Shown here: positions 19,230 to 27,891 of the stretch, one piece after another
Numbering within the stretch: the first letter of the stretch is position 1
How the letters are laid out: every line of letters begins with the position of its first letter
Assembly (NCBI RefSeq): GCF_001686985.1
Contig: NZ_CP015318.1
Span: 4,958,001 to 5,022,000, forward strand
Reading direction: 5' to 3'
DNA length: 64,000 nucleotides
DNA from: Mesorhizobium amorphae CCNWGS0123
Lineage (GTDB): Bacteria; Pseudomonadota; Alphaproteobacteria; Rhizobiales; Rhizobiaceae
Translations under genes and position numbers: made by a program
Notes under the pieces: generated by a model
Told to the model about the DNA's origin: nothing
What the model saw: only the letters and a program-made list of their open reading frames with translations
Databases searched by the model: none

Positions 19230-20462
19230 TCAGGCCATCGCCACCGCGCTGCGCTGCGCCTTCCACATCAGGAGCAAGATCGCCGCCAGATTCACCAGGT
19301 TCCAGGCGATGCCATTCAAGAAGGCGGCGGCATAGGAGCCGGTGAGGTCATAGATCCAGCCCGACATCCAGCCGCCGACCGCCATGCCGAAAATGGTCGC
19401 CATCATGACGATGCCGACGCGCTGGCCGGCCTCCTTCGCCGGCATGTAGTCGCGCACGATGATGGCATAGCAGGGCACGATGCCGCCTTGCGACAGGCCG
19501 AAGACCAGCGAGACGACGTAAAGCGAGGCAAGCCCGTCAAAGGGGATGTAGAACAGCAGCGACAGGCATTGCAGCACCGAGCCGATCAGCAGCGTCTTCA
19601 CCGCACCGAAGCGATCGGCGAGGAAGCCGGACGCGAGCCGGCTGACCACACCCGCCGCCAGCATGATCGACAGCATGTCGGCGCCATGCGCCACGCCGTA
19701 GCCGAGATCCATGCAATAGGCGACGATATGGACCTGCGGCATCGACATCGCCATGCAGCAGCCGAAACCGGCGACGACCAGCAGCACCTGCAGGGCCGCC
19801 GGCGACAGCGAGATCGGCCGGACCGGCCGGCTGCCGGGCGAGCCGGGCGCGGCTTCGCGGGGCGCGCCGCGCCTCAGCATCAGCACCAGCGGCACCATGG
19901 TGGCGAGGCAGACGACGCCGATCGCGGCATAGGTGAAGCGCCAGCCTTCTTCCTTCATGAGCATCGGCATGACGAACGGCCAGATCGCGCCGGCGAGGTA
20001 GTTGCCCGAAGCAGCCGCCGTCACCGCGACGCCGCGGCGTCGGCTGAACCAGTGCGAGATGTCGGCGATCAGCGGGCCGAAGATCGCCGACGTGCCGACG
20101 CCGATCAGCAGCCCTTGGACGAGCGTGAACTGAAGGATCGATGTGGTCAGCGACGCCAAGAGGAAACCGGCGCCGAGCGCGATCGCCGCGATCAGCGCTG
20201 GGATCCAGTAGCCCATGCGGTCGATCGCGCGTCCGACCAGGACATTGCCGGCGGCGAAGCCGACCATGGTCGCGGTGTAGGGCACCGATGCGGCGGCACG
20301 GTCGACGCCGAACTCCGCCTGCACGGCGGGCAGCACCACGACCACCGCCCACATACCGACACCGCCGATCGTCGACAGCAGCATCGAAATGCCGAGCCGG
20401 GTCCATGCATAGGCGCTGTCGATGCCAGGGCTGTTTGCCTGGCTGGATACGATTGGGGTCAA
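19230..20462 (-). CDS. MFS transporter (oxalate/formate-antiporter or monocarboxylate type)
   Basis: A 410-residue membrane protein with 12 predicted helices. Motif-A-like loops GRAIDRMGYW (first half) and GFLADRFGAVKT (second half) are present. The sequence style (GVGTSAIFGPLIADISHWFSRRRG) fits the OFA/monocarboxylate branch. The probable start is TTG at 20462, preceded by AGGAAACGCC. It is first in the leftward run leading to the LacI gene, so it may take up a related sugar acid. Substrate not determined. Confidence 0.85.
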   Translation of the reverse strand: MTPIVSSQANSPGIDSAYAWTRLGISMLLSTIGGVGMWAVVVVLPAVQAEFGVDRAAASVPYTATMVGFAAGNVLVGRAIDRMGYWIPALIAAIALGAGFLLASLTTSILQFTLVQGLLIGVGTSAIFGPLIADISHWFSRRRGVAVTAAASGNYLAGAIWPFVMPMLMKEEGWRFTYAAIGVVCLATMVPLVLMLRRGAPREAAPGSPGSRPVRPISLSPAALQVLLVVAGFGCCMAMSMPQVHIVAYCMDLGYGVAHGADMLSIMLAAGVVSRLASGFLADRFGAVKTLLIGSVLQCLSLLFYIPFDGLASLYVVSLVFGLSQGGIVPCYAIIVRDYMPAKEAGQRVGIVMMATIFGMAVGGWMSGWIYDLTGSYAAAFLNGIAWNLVNLAAILLLMWKAQRSAVAMA

Positions 20463-20667
20463 GGCGTTTCCTGTCCGCGGTGCTGCAGATCGACCGGTTC
20501 CGCGCCACTATCGGCGCATTCGCCGCTGCGAGCAGCGCCACGACGGGCAATTCCGTGACGCCAGGAATGCGGCTCGAGCGATTGCGGGAACCCGCCACAC
20601 CGCCTGACGTTTCCCGACACGGAAGGAGTTCCTGTCATGACCGCGAAAAGAAAATGGTTCGGCCGAA

Positions 20668-20925
20668 GTGACCGGGCACAGCGATGCGATGGACCTTGAG
20701 GAGCACATCTTCGAATCCGGCGATGCGAAGAAGATCGCGGCTTCGCTCAAGCGGTCGGCCGAGCACAGCAACCGCCGCAAGGCCGAGCCGTTCCAGTCCG
20801 CCATGTCGATGCTGAATTTCTACATCAACCGCGCCGGCAGGAACCTGCCTGATTCGCGCAAGAAGGTGTTGGAGAAGGTCAAGGAGGAACTGCGCGCCGC
20901 GTTCGGGCGCCCAAAACAGGACTAA
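20668..20925 (+). CDS. DUF3175 protein, probably frameshifted near its start
   Basis: An 85-residue basic protein of the DUF3175 family (VTGHSDAMDLEE, RRKAEPFQSAMSMLNFYINRAGRNLP); function unknown. The GTG at 20668 is unlikely to be the true start. A strong ribosome site (GGAAGGAG, 20621-20628) precedes an ATG at 20637 in another frame that begins MTAKRKW. Removing one T at 20658/20659 joins the frames to give KWSAEVTGHSD, the expected family N-terminus. The single-base insertion is therefore a real lesion or a sequencing error. Confidence 0.75.
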   Translation: MTGHSDAMDLEEHIFESGDAKKIAASLKRSAEHSNRRKAEPFQSAMSMLNFYINRAGRNLPDSRKKVLEKVKEELRAAFGRPKQD

Positions 20926-20926
20926 A

Positions 20927-20979
20927 GTGGCAGCCGCGAAATTTCCTTCGCAAGGAAGGGTATTTTTCGCGGCCGCCAC
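20927..20979. terminator. Bidirectional terminator/cruciform between convergent genes
   Basis: Outer arms GTGGC-GCCGCGAAA (20927-20941) pair with TTTCGCGGC-GCCAC (20965-20979). An inner stem TTCCTT-CGC-AAGGAA spans 20943-20957. The DUF3175 stop is 2 bases left and the minus-strand binding-protein stop is 13 bases right, so it can serve both. Confidence 0.75.
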
Positions 20980-20991
20980 GTGGCCTTTTCG

Positions 20992-22644
20992 TCAGGCCTG
21001 CTCCAGCCAGACCTTCTGCAGATCTATCTGGAACGTGGGGTGAATGGAGTAGTTCTTCACCTTCTCGCTCATGTGATTGTAGAGCTTTTGCCAATAGGGC
21101 TGGATGATGATCCCCGAGTCCTGAATGATGGCCTCGACCTCCTTCATCACCTCGCGGCGTTTTTCGGGGGCGCTCACCGACAGAGCCTCCTGGAGCTTCT
21201 TGTCGAACTCCGGATTGGAGTAGCTTGTCTCGTTCCAGGCCTCGCCGGAACGATAGGCCAGCGCCAGAACCTGGACTCCAAGCGGGCGCATGTACCAGAC
21301 CGTCAAGGAGTAAGGATACTTCGTCCAGTCGTTCCAGAAGGTCGAGCCAGGCAGTACCGTGCGCTTGACCTTGATGCCCGCGTCGCGAAGCTGGGCAGCG
21401 ATCGCATCGCCGGTGCTCTTGTTCCAATCATCGTCCACGGTGATCAACTCGTGCTCGAAATCGGCCTGGCCGGCCTCGGCCATGAGTTTCTTGGCCCCTT
21501 CCACGTCGCGGGCTTTCTTAGGCAGGGGGAAGTATTCGGGATGAATTGGGCTGACATGATGATTTTCGCCCACTGTGCCGCGCCCGGCATAGCCGAGTTG
21601 CAGCACGACGTTGTTGTCGACTGCCATCTGGAGCGCGTTGCGCACTCGCTTGTCGTCGTAGGGCTTTTGCGTGACGTTGGTGCGCGCAACGAGCGTAGTC
21701 GCGGTCTGGATCTCTGTTTTCTTGAGCCCAAGCCCGTCCAGGATCTCGACATAGTCCGCCCCGGTTTCATTGTTGAGATCGACCTCACCCGACTCGAACG
21801 CGTTCACCATTGCGTTTGGATCGGTGCCGTAGTCGATGAACTCGACCCCATCGAGCAGCGCCTCGCCGCCCCACCACTTGCCGTTCTCGCGCCGCTTGAG
21901 GACTGCCTTTTGGCCAACGTCGTAGGAGACGAGCTCGAATGCACCCGTGCCAATCGGTTTTGTGGCCGGGTCGGCGCCATCGGCGTCAAAATTGCGGTGC
22001 ACGATCAAGGCAGGATAATCGGTAAGATTGGCGATGAGCGCGATATCCGAGGCGCCCAGCGAGAGCTTGACCGTGTGATCATCGACCTTGGTAACGCCGC
22101 CCTCGCGCGCCTTGCCGGTGTTCTGGTCGATCAGGCTGTTGACGCGTGCCGCCATGGAATTGCCGGACGCCTTCTTGTCGCACCACCGGTTGAAATTGTA
22201 GATGACATCGTCGGCATTGAACGCGTCGCCATTGTTCCAGGTTACGCCCTTGCGGACATGGAGCACGTATTCGGTGGCGTCGCCGTTGACTTCCCAACTC
22301 TCTAGAAGGACCGGCTCGAAGGTGAATTCGCGGGTATATTTGACCAGCGGCTCCAGCCAGGTGCGGCTGATATTGGCCATTTCGACCCAATCATAGGTAC
22401 GCGGGTCCTTCTGTTGTTTCACGACCATGGCAATGCGAAGCGTTCCGCCCTTCTTGCCTTCCTCGGCAAAGGCGGGGACCGGCACAGCCAGGCCAAGCAT
22501 GCCATAGGCCAGCGCGGTCGATGCGCCGAAGGTGCTGGCCATCGCGAGGAACTCGCGCCGGTCCATAAGGCCCTCGCGAACGTCCTTGGCCGTGCTCGTG
22601 ACTACTTCCGGAACGTGGGCTCCGCCGCTTCTGAAAAACTTCAT
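20992..22644 (-). CDS. Family 5 ABC transporter substrate-binding protein (peptide/opine type), Tat-exported
   Basis: A 550-residue SBP_bac_5 protein. A twin-arginine motif (DRREFLAMA, residues 28-36) precedes a hydrophobic stretch, so export is by Tat. Family blocks are YVLHVRKGVTWNNGDAFNADDV and NALQMAVDNNVV. ATG 22644 follows GGGAGATCC. No permease or ATPase of the Dpp/Opp type lies beside it, so it must work with a transporter encoded elsewhere. The neighbouring flavoenzyme and regulator suggest an amine or betaine-like ligand; this is inference. Confidence 0.9.
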   Translation of the reverse strand: MKFFRSGGAHVPEVVTSTAKDVREGLMDRREFLAMASTFGASTALAYGMLGLAVPVPAFAEEGKKGGTLRIAMVVKQQKDPRTYDWVEMANISRTWLEPLVKYTREFTFEPVLLESWEVNGDATEYVLHVRKGVTWNNGDAFNADDVIYNFNRWCDKKASGNSMAARVNSLIDQNTGKAREGGVTKVDDHTVKLSLGASDIALIANLTDYPALIVHRNFDADGADPATKPIGTGAFELVSYDVGQKAVLKRRENGKWWGGEALLDGVEFIDYGTDPNAMVNAFESGEVDLNNETGADYVEILDGLGLKKTEIQTATTLVARTNVTQKPYDDKRVRNALQMAVDNNVVLQLGYAGRGTVGENHHVSPIHPEYFPLPKKARDVEGAKKLMAEAGQADFEHELITVDDDWNKSTGDAIAAQLRDAGIKVKRTVLPGSTFWNDWTKYPYSLTVWYMRPLGVQVLALAYRSGEAWNETSYSNPEFDKKLQEALSVSAPEKRREVMKEVEAIIQDSGIIIQPYWQKLYNHMSEKVKNYSIHPTFQIDLQKVWLEQA

Positions 22645-22799
22645 TTTGGATCTCCCATTGTTTGTGTTTAGCGCATTGCCCAACCAATCGTTGAACCCCG
22701 GAATATTCCGCCCGGGTCTCGGATCTCAGGACCGTCACTGCACGGAAACCGCGCCTCGTCGGCCGAGGATCTGGTCTGCCATTTGGCAGTTGGAGCAGT

Positions 22800-24797
22800 C
22801 TAAATGGATTGGCCGAGCACCCTCCCCTCGTAGATTGCCGCCACAGCTAGCCGCGGTGCCAAGGCGTCGCCGATCACCTTCGGCTGCAATGCGGGTATCT
22901 GCTCCGCAAGATCGTCCAGCACCCATGTGTCCGAGACGTTGGTGGTCGCAAGGACGAGGGTGTCGGCCTTGATCACGGTTTCGGTCCCATCGAGATGGCA
23001 CCTGACAGTGGCTCCGTCGCCGTGCCATTCCTTGACCACCGTGTCTGTTATCCAGCCACCGCCCCCGATCTTCAGCCGAGCTCGCGCAACGCCGTCGCTT
23101 TCCGTTCGCTGCAGGTAACGGCCGAGGACCGGCCATGCCGTGATAACCGTCACACGGTGTCCGCGTGCTGCGATTTCGAGGGCCGTGCCAAGCCCGCGCC
23201 AGTCGCCCGTGTCGTCGATGAGAAGGACATGGTCGCCCAACCGCGCCGTCCTCGTCATCACGTCCTCGACGGACCAGACATTCGGCAAGTCCGCCCCTGG
23301 CAGACGATCCTGCCCCGGCAAGCCGCGCTGGAAGCCTGTCCCGGCAGGTTGCGAACCGGTCGCGATGACGATTTCATCAACGTCGTGCCCGGCGATCTCC
23401 GCAGCGTCGAGCGGCGAATTCAGCAGCACGCGTACTCCCAGCCGGGTCAGCTGTCGTTCGTACCAATCGACCAACTCTACGATCTGCGACCGGCGCGGCT
23501 GCATGCCGGCCAGCCTGAACTGGCCGCCGAGCTGCGGGGCGGCTTCTGCGAGCGTGACGCTATGGCCACGCTCGGCCGCGACGCGAGCCGTTTCGAGTCC
23601 GGCCGGTCCGCCTCCCACCACCAGCACGCGCTTCGGCGTTGTGGCCGGGATGAACGTGTCGCCTCCCCATTCGAATTCACGGCCGGCAGACGGATTGACG
23701 AGGCACGAGATCCAATAGTCCCTGGAGCGTCTTCCCCAGCACATCTGGTTGCAGGAGATGCAGCCCCGGATCTCGGTGTCGCGGCCGCTCGCAACTTTCT
23801 TGACCCAGTACGGATCCGCGATCTGGCCTCGCACGATACTGACCATGTCCGCCTGTCGCGATGATATGACTTCATTTGCGTTCTCGGGCGTTCGGATGTG
23901 GCTCTCTGCCTGGACGCGTATGTGCTTGCAGACCTCCTTCAGCGCCTGCGCATTGGGAGCGCCGAGTTTGTCGGCGAAGAGAAACGTGGGCATGACTGAG
24001 GCGTGGTCGAAATAGCTGCCGGTGCCGCAAGTGATGTAGTCGATCAGAGCACGCGTATCGTGGTACGCGGCGATTTCCTGCAGAAGTTCGGTACCCATTC
24101 CGATGTCGACTGAGGTATCGATGCTCGAGGCGAGCCCGATAATGAATTCATCGCCCGCGGTCGCACGAATGCGCGAGGTGATCTCGGTCGAGAACCGCAT
24201 CCTGTTTTCGAACGAGCCGCCCCATCGGTCGTCGCGGCGGTTTGACCAGGGCAGCCAGAACTGTTCGATGAGCGAGTTGTAGGGCCCGAACAGCTCCACC
24301 CCATCGAAGCCGCACGCCTTCGCCCGCACAGCCGCGCGAACGAAGCCCTCTATTATCTCCTCGATCTCGGCTTCTCGCATGCGGTGACTGCCGTCTCCGT
24401 CGTGATAGGACGGGAGCCCGGAGGGGGACCAGTTCGCGCTATACGAATTATCGAAATCGCCATGCTGTCCAACATGATAGAGCTGATGGACCATGACCGC
24501 CCCCTCGGCCTTGCATGCCTCGGTAATCGCACTGAATCCGGGTATTACGGCGTCATCGTCATGGCGGAAATTGCCTCGCGTCAGACGGGCGGTCTGATGA
24601 ACCGGCATCGGCTCGACCACGATCATGGCAGCGCCACCGCGGGCGCGTTCCCGATAGTAGCCCAAATGGCGCGAGCCGGGCAGTCCATCCTCGGCCATGT
24701 TCGCGGTGTGCGCTCCGAAAGTAATGCGATTGCGCAGCGTTTTGTGGCGCAATTGGAGCGGCTCGAGAATCCTATGAAAGGCCGGCTTCAAAGTCAT
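22800..24797 (-). CDS. NADH:flavin oxidoreductase of the trimethylamine/dimethylglycine dehydrogenase type
   Basis: A 665-residue enzyme built like trimethylamine dehydrogenase, DgcA and stachydrine demethylase: an N-terminal FMN TIM barrel (about 1-340), a 4Fe-4S site (C346, C349, C353, C365) and C-terminal FAD/NAD folds (GGGPAG at 395-400). The position of the cysteine that binds FMN covalently in trimethylamine dehydrogenase is Thr31 here, so FMN is probably non-covalent. The expected reaction is oxidative N-demethylation of a methylated amine. It is divergent from a GlxA-type regulator as in glycine-betaine and carnitine pathways. Exact substrate unknown. Confidence 0.88.
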   Translation of the reverse strand: MTLKPAFHRILEPLQLRHKTLRNRITFGAHTANMAEDGLPGSRHLGYYRERARGGAAMIVVEPMPVHQTARLTRGNFRHDDDAVIPGFSAITEACKAEGAVMVHQLYHVGQHGDFDNSYSANWSPSGLPSYHDGDGSHRMREAEIEEIIEGFVRAAVRAKACGFDGVELFGPYNSLIEQFWLPWSNRRDDRWGGSFENRMRFSTEITSRIRATAGDEFIIGLASSIDTSVDIGMGTELLQEIAAYHDTRALIDYITCGTGSYFDHASVMPTFLFADKLGAPNAQALKEVCKHIRVQAESHIRTPENANEVISSRQADMVSIVRGQIADPYWVKKVASGRDTEIRGCISCNQMCWGRRSRDYWISCLVNPSAGREFEWGGDTFIPATTPKRVLVVGGGPAGLETARVAAERGHSVTLAEAAPQLGGQFRLAGMQPRRSQIVELVDWYERQLTRLGVRVLLNSPLDAAEIAGHDVDEIVIATGSQPAGTGFQRGLPGQDRLPGADLPNVWSVEDVMTRTARLGDHVLLIDDTGDWRGLGTALEIAARGHRVTVITAWPVLGRYLQRTESDGVARARLKIGGGGWITDTVVKEWHGDGATVRCHLDGTETVIKADTLVLATTNVSDTWVLDDLAEQIPALQPKVIGDALAPRLAVAAIYEGRVLGQSI

Positions 24798-24836
24798 GCC
24801 AATCTGTCCGGTATCGTGGACACAGGTTAGGTGTGA

Positions 24837-24849
24837 CTAATACGATTAG
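24837..24849. promoter_or_regulatory. Palindrome CTAAT-ACG-ATTAG in divergent promoter
   Basis: A perfect 5-3-5 inverted repeat. A second one, TGTCC-N8-GGACA, is at 24805-24822. Both lie between the demethylase-like gene and its divergent regulator, where the regulator would bind. Confidence 0.35.
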
Positions 24850-24898
24850 CGGCGCGCGACGCTGGAGGATTGTGATTCCGGCTCATTTTTCATAATAT

Positions 24899-25951
24899 TT
24901 GAATCGTGAGGCGGATTGGGAGCGCGCGTTGACCTCTACGCTAAGGGTGCCGAACCGAACGGCCCTTCCTTACCTTCGCGTCGGCTTGATCCTTTGTCCG
25001 AGCTTCACGCTGACGCCAATGGCCAGCTTTGTCGACGCTCTTCGACTTGCCGCGGATAAGCAGGACCATAGCCGTCAGGTCTATTTCGCCTGGGATTTCA
25101 TCTCGGCGGGGCCGTCACCTGTACGCGCCAGCTGCGGACTGGAAATGACGCCGACAGGGAATCTGGACGATCCCGAGGCGTACGATTGCATCGCGGTCTG
25201 CGGCGGGTTGATACGTGACCTTGGAGGCATTCATCAGGCGACGTTTGAATATCTGCGTGCCGCAAACGCCCGCGGAATCCCTCTTGTCGGTCTATGCACG
25301 GGCAGCTTCGTCCTGGCCCAGGCAGGGCTCCTGGAGCATCGCGAATGCGCATTGCATTTCGATACGTTGGGCGAGTTCTTGAGCAGGTTTCCAAACAGCA
25401 ATCCCGCGACGAGCCAGAATTACATCATCGATGGCAACATCATCACATGCCCGGGCAGCATCGTCGCCATCGACATCGCGGTGTTCCTGATCGCGCGATA
25501 CAGCGATGCGGGCCGGGCCCGGAAAGCACTGAACTATCTTCTCTTCAAACCGGAAGAATCCCGGATCGTCCTCAAGGCGAAGCCCTACGAGGAAGCCCTT
25601 GGCAGCGCCGCGCGACTGACGGTGGAGGCCGTGAAGACGATGGAGACCCGCATCGATTCGCCATGTTCGATCGAGGATCTGGCGCTGTCGCTGAACACCA
25701 CGAAAACACGCTTGAACCGCGCCTTCCATGCCGACCTTCAGATGGCCCCTGCAGCATTCTGGCGACAGATTCGCTTGATGGCGGCGCGCGAACTCCTGGA
25801 CAGTCGCCGGCGCAACGTGACCGAAATCGCCTACGAAACAGGTTTCAGCGACACAGCTCATTTCTGCAGCGCATTCAAGAAGCACTATTCTGTGACACCT
25901 CGGGAGTTCAGGCGAATTATGCAGAAAGATGCTGCAGGATCAGGCGAATAG
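24899..25951 (+). CDS. GlxA family transcriptional regulator (DJ-1/PfpI plus AraC HTH)
   Basis: A 350-residue regulator. An N-terminal glutamine-amidotransferase-like domain carries the nucleophile elbow GLCTGSFVLA (C133). The C-terminal AraC domain has two HTH motifs (SIEDLALSLNTTKTRLNRAF and NVTEIAYETGFSDTAHFCSAF). GbdR, CdhR and related regulators of this architecture sense quaternary amines, which suits the divergent demethylase gene. The start is uncertain: TTG at 24899 opens the frame, but conserved sequence begins around LPYLRVGLIL, and another TTG lies at 24929. Confidence 0.88.
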   Translation: MNREADWERALTSTLRVPNRTALPYLRVGLILCPSFTLTPMASFVDALRLAADKQDHSRQVYFAWDFISAGPSPVRASCGLEMTPTGNLDDPEAYDCIAVCGGLIRDLGGIHQATFEYLRAANARGIPLVGLCTGSFVLAQAGLLEHRECALHFDTLGEFLSRFPNSNPATSQNYIIDGNIITCPGSIVAIDIAVFLIARYSDAGRARKALNYLLFKPEESRIVLKAKPYEEALGSAARLTVEAVKTMETRIDSPCSIEDLALSLNTTKTRLNRAFHADLQMAPAAFWRQIRLMAARELLDSRRRNVTEIAYETGFSDTAHFCSAFKKHYSVTPREFRRIMQKDAAGSGE

Positions 25952-25997
25952 AGTAAGGCAGCGACTGCTCGGGCCTTACTTTCGACGATCTCGTCGC

Positions 25998-26774
25998 CTA
26001 TCTCGACTTGATGACCTCGTCGGTGTTGGCGAGCAGCTTGCGCACCGCGGCGCGCGCCGCATCCGGCCGCTGCAGGCGGATGTTCTTCTCTATCGCCTCG
26101 TGCAGCTTCTGCGCATGTTGCAGATCGTCCAGCTCGCGCGTCGTATAGGCGAACAGATGATCAAATGCCGATTCGATCAGCACGCCGAGCGGCACCAGCA
26201 GGTCGTTGCCGGAAGCCCTCAATATGGCAAGGTGGAAGCGCGTGTCGGCGCGCGTGCGCTCCTGCAGGCTGGGGGCCTCGCCCATCTCCCGGCAGGCCTG
26301 GCTGATCTCGGCCATCTGCTCGTCGGTGCGCCGCATGGCGGCATAGGCGGTCGCTTCCGGCTCGATGATATGGCGGAATTCCTGCACCGTCTTCAGGAAC
26401 ACTTCGCGGTCGGGCGAGGTCGCGTACCAGGCGAGCACGTCGCGGTCGAGCAGGTTCCAGCGCTCCTTCGGCTCAACCCAGCTGCCGATCTTCGGGCGCG
26501 ACGCCAGAAGGCTCTTCGCCATCAGCATCTTGATCGCCTCGCGCACCGCCGAGCGGCTGACGTCGAAGGTCTCCGACCATTTGGCTTCGTTGGGCAGGAT
26601 GGTGCCCGGCGGATAGTCGCCGCGCACGATCCGAAGTCCGATCTCGCTGGCCAAAGAAGCATGCACGCTGGAGCCGGGAATGCGAGCCGCATCGGCCCGG
26701 CGAACGGCAGCCGGACGCTCGGCGGATGCCGCCTTGGCCGGCGTCTTTTCGTTGTTCGGCTTCCCGTCCCGCAT
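25998..26774 (-). CDS. FCD (FadR-type) GntR family regulator, copy 1
   Basis: A 258-residue regulator. A GntR winged helix (SEIGLRIVRGDYPPGTILPNEAKW, then SRSAVREAIKMLMAKSLL) is followed by an all-helical FCD ligand domain with acidic and histidine residues (ADTRFHLAILRASGN) that usually bind a metal and a carboxylate. Nearly the same protein is encoded at 28852-29649. It lies downstream of, and on the same strand as, a dehydrogenase gene, suggesting control of sugar-acid catabolism. ATG 26774 is chosen; the ribosome site is weak. Confidence 0.92.
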   Translation of the reverse strand: MRDGKPNNEKTPAKAASAERPAAVRRADAARIPGSSVHASLASEIGLRIVRGDYPPGTILPNEAKWSETFDVSRSAVREAIKMLMAKSLLASRPKIGSWVEPKERWNLLDRDVLAWYATSPDREVFLKTVQEFRHIIEPEATAYAAMRRTDEQMAEISQACREMGEAPSLQERTRADTRFHLAILRASGNDLLVPLGVLIESAFDHLFAYTTRELDDLQHAQKLHEAIEKNIRLQRPDAARAAVRKLLANTDEVIKSR

Positions 26775-26882
26775 GTGGTTCACAAAGTCTGGATTTCGAA
26801 AGCTGTCAAGCCGCCGACAGGCGCCGGAGCGCAATGCGGGCGGCTATACACAGATCAGTCCGGCGTCATGGCCCGGCTAGGC

Positions 26883-27773
26883 CTATTTGACGTATTTGCG
26901 CCAGCTATGTTCGGGGCGGAAGCCGAGCATGTCGCGCGCCTTGCGGTTGGAAAGCAGCGTCTCGTATTCGCCGAGTTCAGCCTTGACCGGCACGTTGGGG
27001 TAGAAGCGCTGCAAAAGCTCCGCGGTCGGCAGATCGGACGAGGTGTCGTCATTGGCGGCGTTGAACACCTGGTAGCCGAGCCCGTCCTTCTCGATGGCGC
27101 GCAAGGTGATCTGGCCAAGGTCGCGCGCATCGACATAGCTCCAGGCGATCCGCTTGCGGAAGCCCGGATCGGCAAACCATTTCGGGAACAGCGAATATTC
27201 ATGCGGCTCGATGACGTTGCCGATGCGCAAGGCGTAGATGTCGGTGCTGTTGCGCTGCGCGAACGCGCGCGCCGTCTTCTCGTTGACCACCTTGGACAGT
27301 GCATAGCTGTCCATCGGATCGACGTCGTACTCCTCGTCGAGCGGGAAATATTTAGGGTCGCGCGGCTCGTTGGCGAACACCACGCCATAGGTCGTCTCGC
27401 TGGAGGCGATCACCACCTTGCGGATGCCGAGCTTCACCGCCGCTTCGATGACATTGTAAGTGCCGAGCGCGTTGATGCGGAACACCTCGTTGTCGGTCGT
27501 GATCATGATGCGCGGAATGGCGGCGAAATGCACCACGGCATCGACCGGCTGCGGACGCAGCGACGGATCGAACTCGTGCAGGCCCGTATAGCTGGACAGC
27601 GCGTTGAACACCTGGCCGCTGTCGGTGATGTCGGTGATCAAAGTGCGCACCTTCGGGTTGTCGAGCGGCTTGGTGTCGATGTTGAGCACCTGGCAGCCAT
27701 GCTCGACCAGATATTGCACGACATGGCGGCCGGCCTTGCCGCTGCCGCCGGTGAACATGATCCGCTTCGTCAT
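26883..27773 (-). CDS. NAD-dependent epimerase/dehydratase family protein (extended SDR)
   Basis: A 296-residue short-chain dehydrogenase. The nucleotide-binding motif is TGGSGKAG (8-15), with SSETTYG and the catalytic pair Y157-xxx-K161. It resembles uronate dehydrogenases and UDP-sugar epimerase-like catabolic enzymes; substrate unknown. ATG 27773 follows GGAGAGC; a GTG 12 bases upstream is less likely. It is divergent from the dehydrogenase at 27892 across a palindromic FCD-type operator, so both are probably controlled together. Confidence 0.85.
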   Translation of the reverse strand: MTKRIMFTGGSGKAGRHVVQYLVEHGCQVLNIDTKPLDNPKVRTLITDITDSGQVFNALSSYTGLHEFDPSLRPQPVDAVVHFAAIPRIMITTDNEVFRINALGTYNVIEAAVKLGIRKVVIASSETTYGVVFANEPRDPKYFPLDEEYDVDPMDSYALSKVVNEKTARAFAQRNSTDIYALRIGNVIEPHEYSLFPKWFADPGFRKRIAWSYVDARDLGQITLRAIEKDGLGYQVFNAANDDTSSDLPTAELLQRFYPNVPVKAELGEYETLLSNRKARDMLGFRPEHSWRKYVK

Positions 27774-27804
27774 TTTGCTCTCCACATTGCTTGGGGATTA
27801 TGTG

Positions 27805-27819
27805 TATTGTCAGACAATA
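27805..27819. promoter_or_regulatory. FCD-type operator TATTGTC-A-GACAATA
   Basis: A perfect 7-1-7 palindrome containing TTGTCAGACAA, which fits the TNGTNNNACNA pattern recognised by FadR-type GntR regulators. It sits in the 118-base gap between the divergent dehydrogenase genes. One or both neighbouring FCD regulators are likely to bind it. Confidence 0.75.
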
Positions 27820-27891
27820 TTGCATTCTGCAACCGCATGCGGCAAGAACGACGGCGCCATTATCGATAATTTCCAGACAGGACGAAACGAC

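Noticed and set aside
19140..20558. 472-codon plus-strand frame opposite the MFS gene
   Set aside because: His/Arg/Asp-rich sequence without motifs; it mirrors a hydrophobic membrane protein on the other strand.
25929..27869. 646-codon plus-strand open frame
   Set aside because: It lies opposite the FCD regulator and SDR genes, both with complete domains; the frame has no recognisable domain and is a high-GC artefact.
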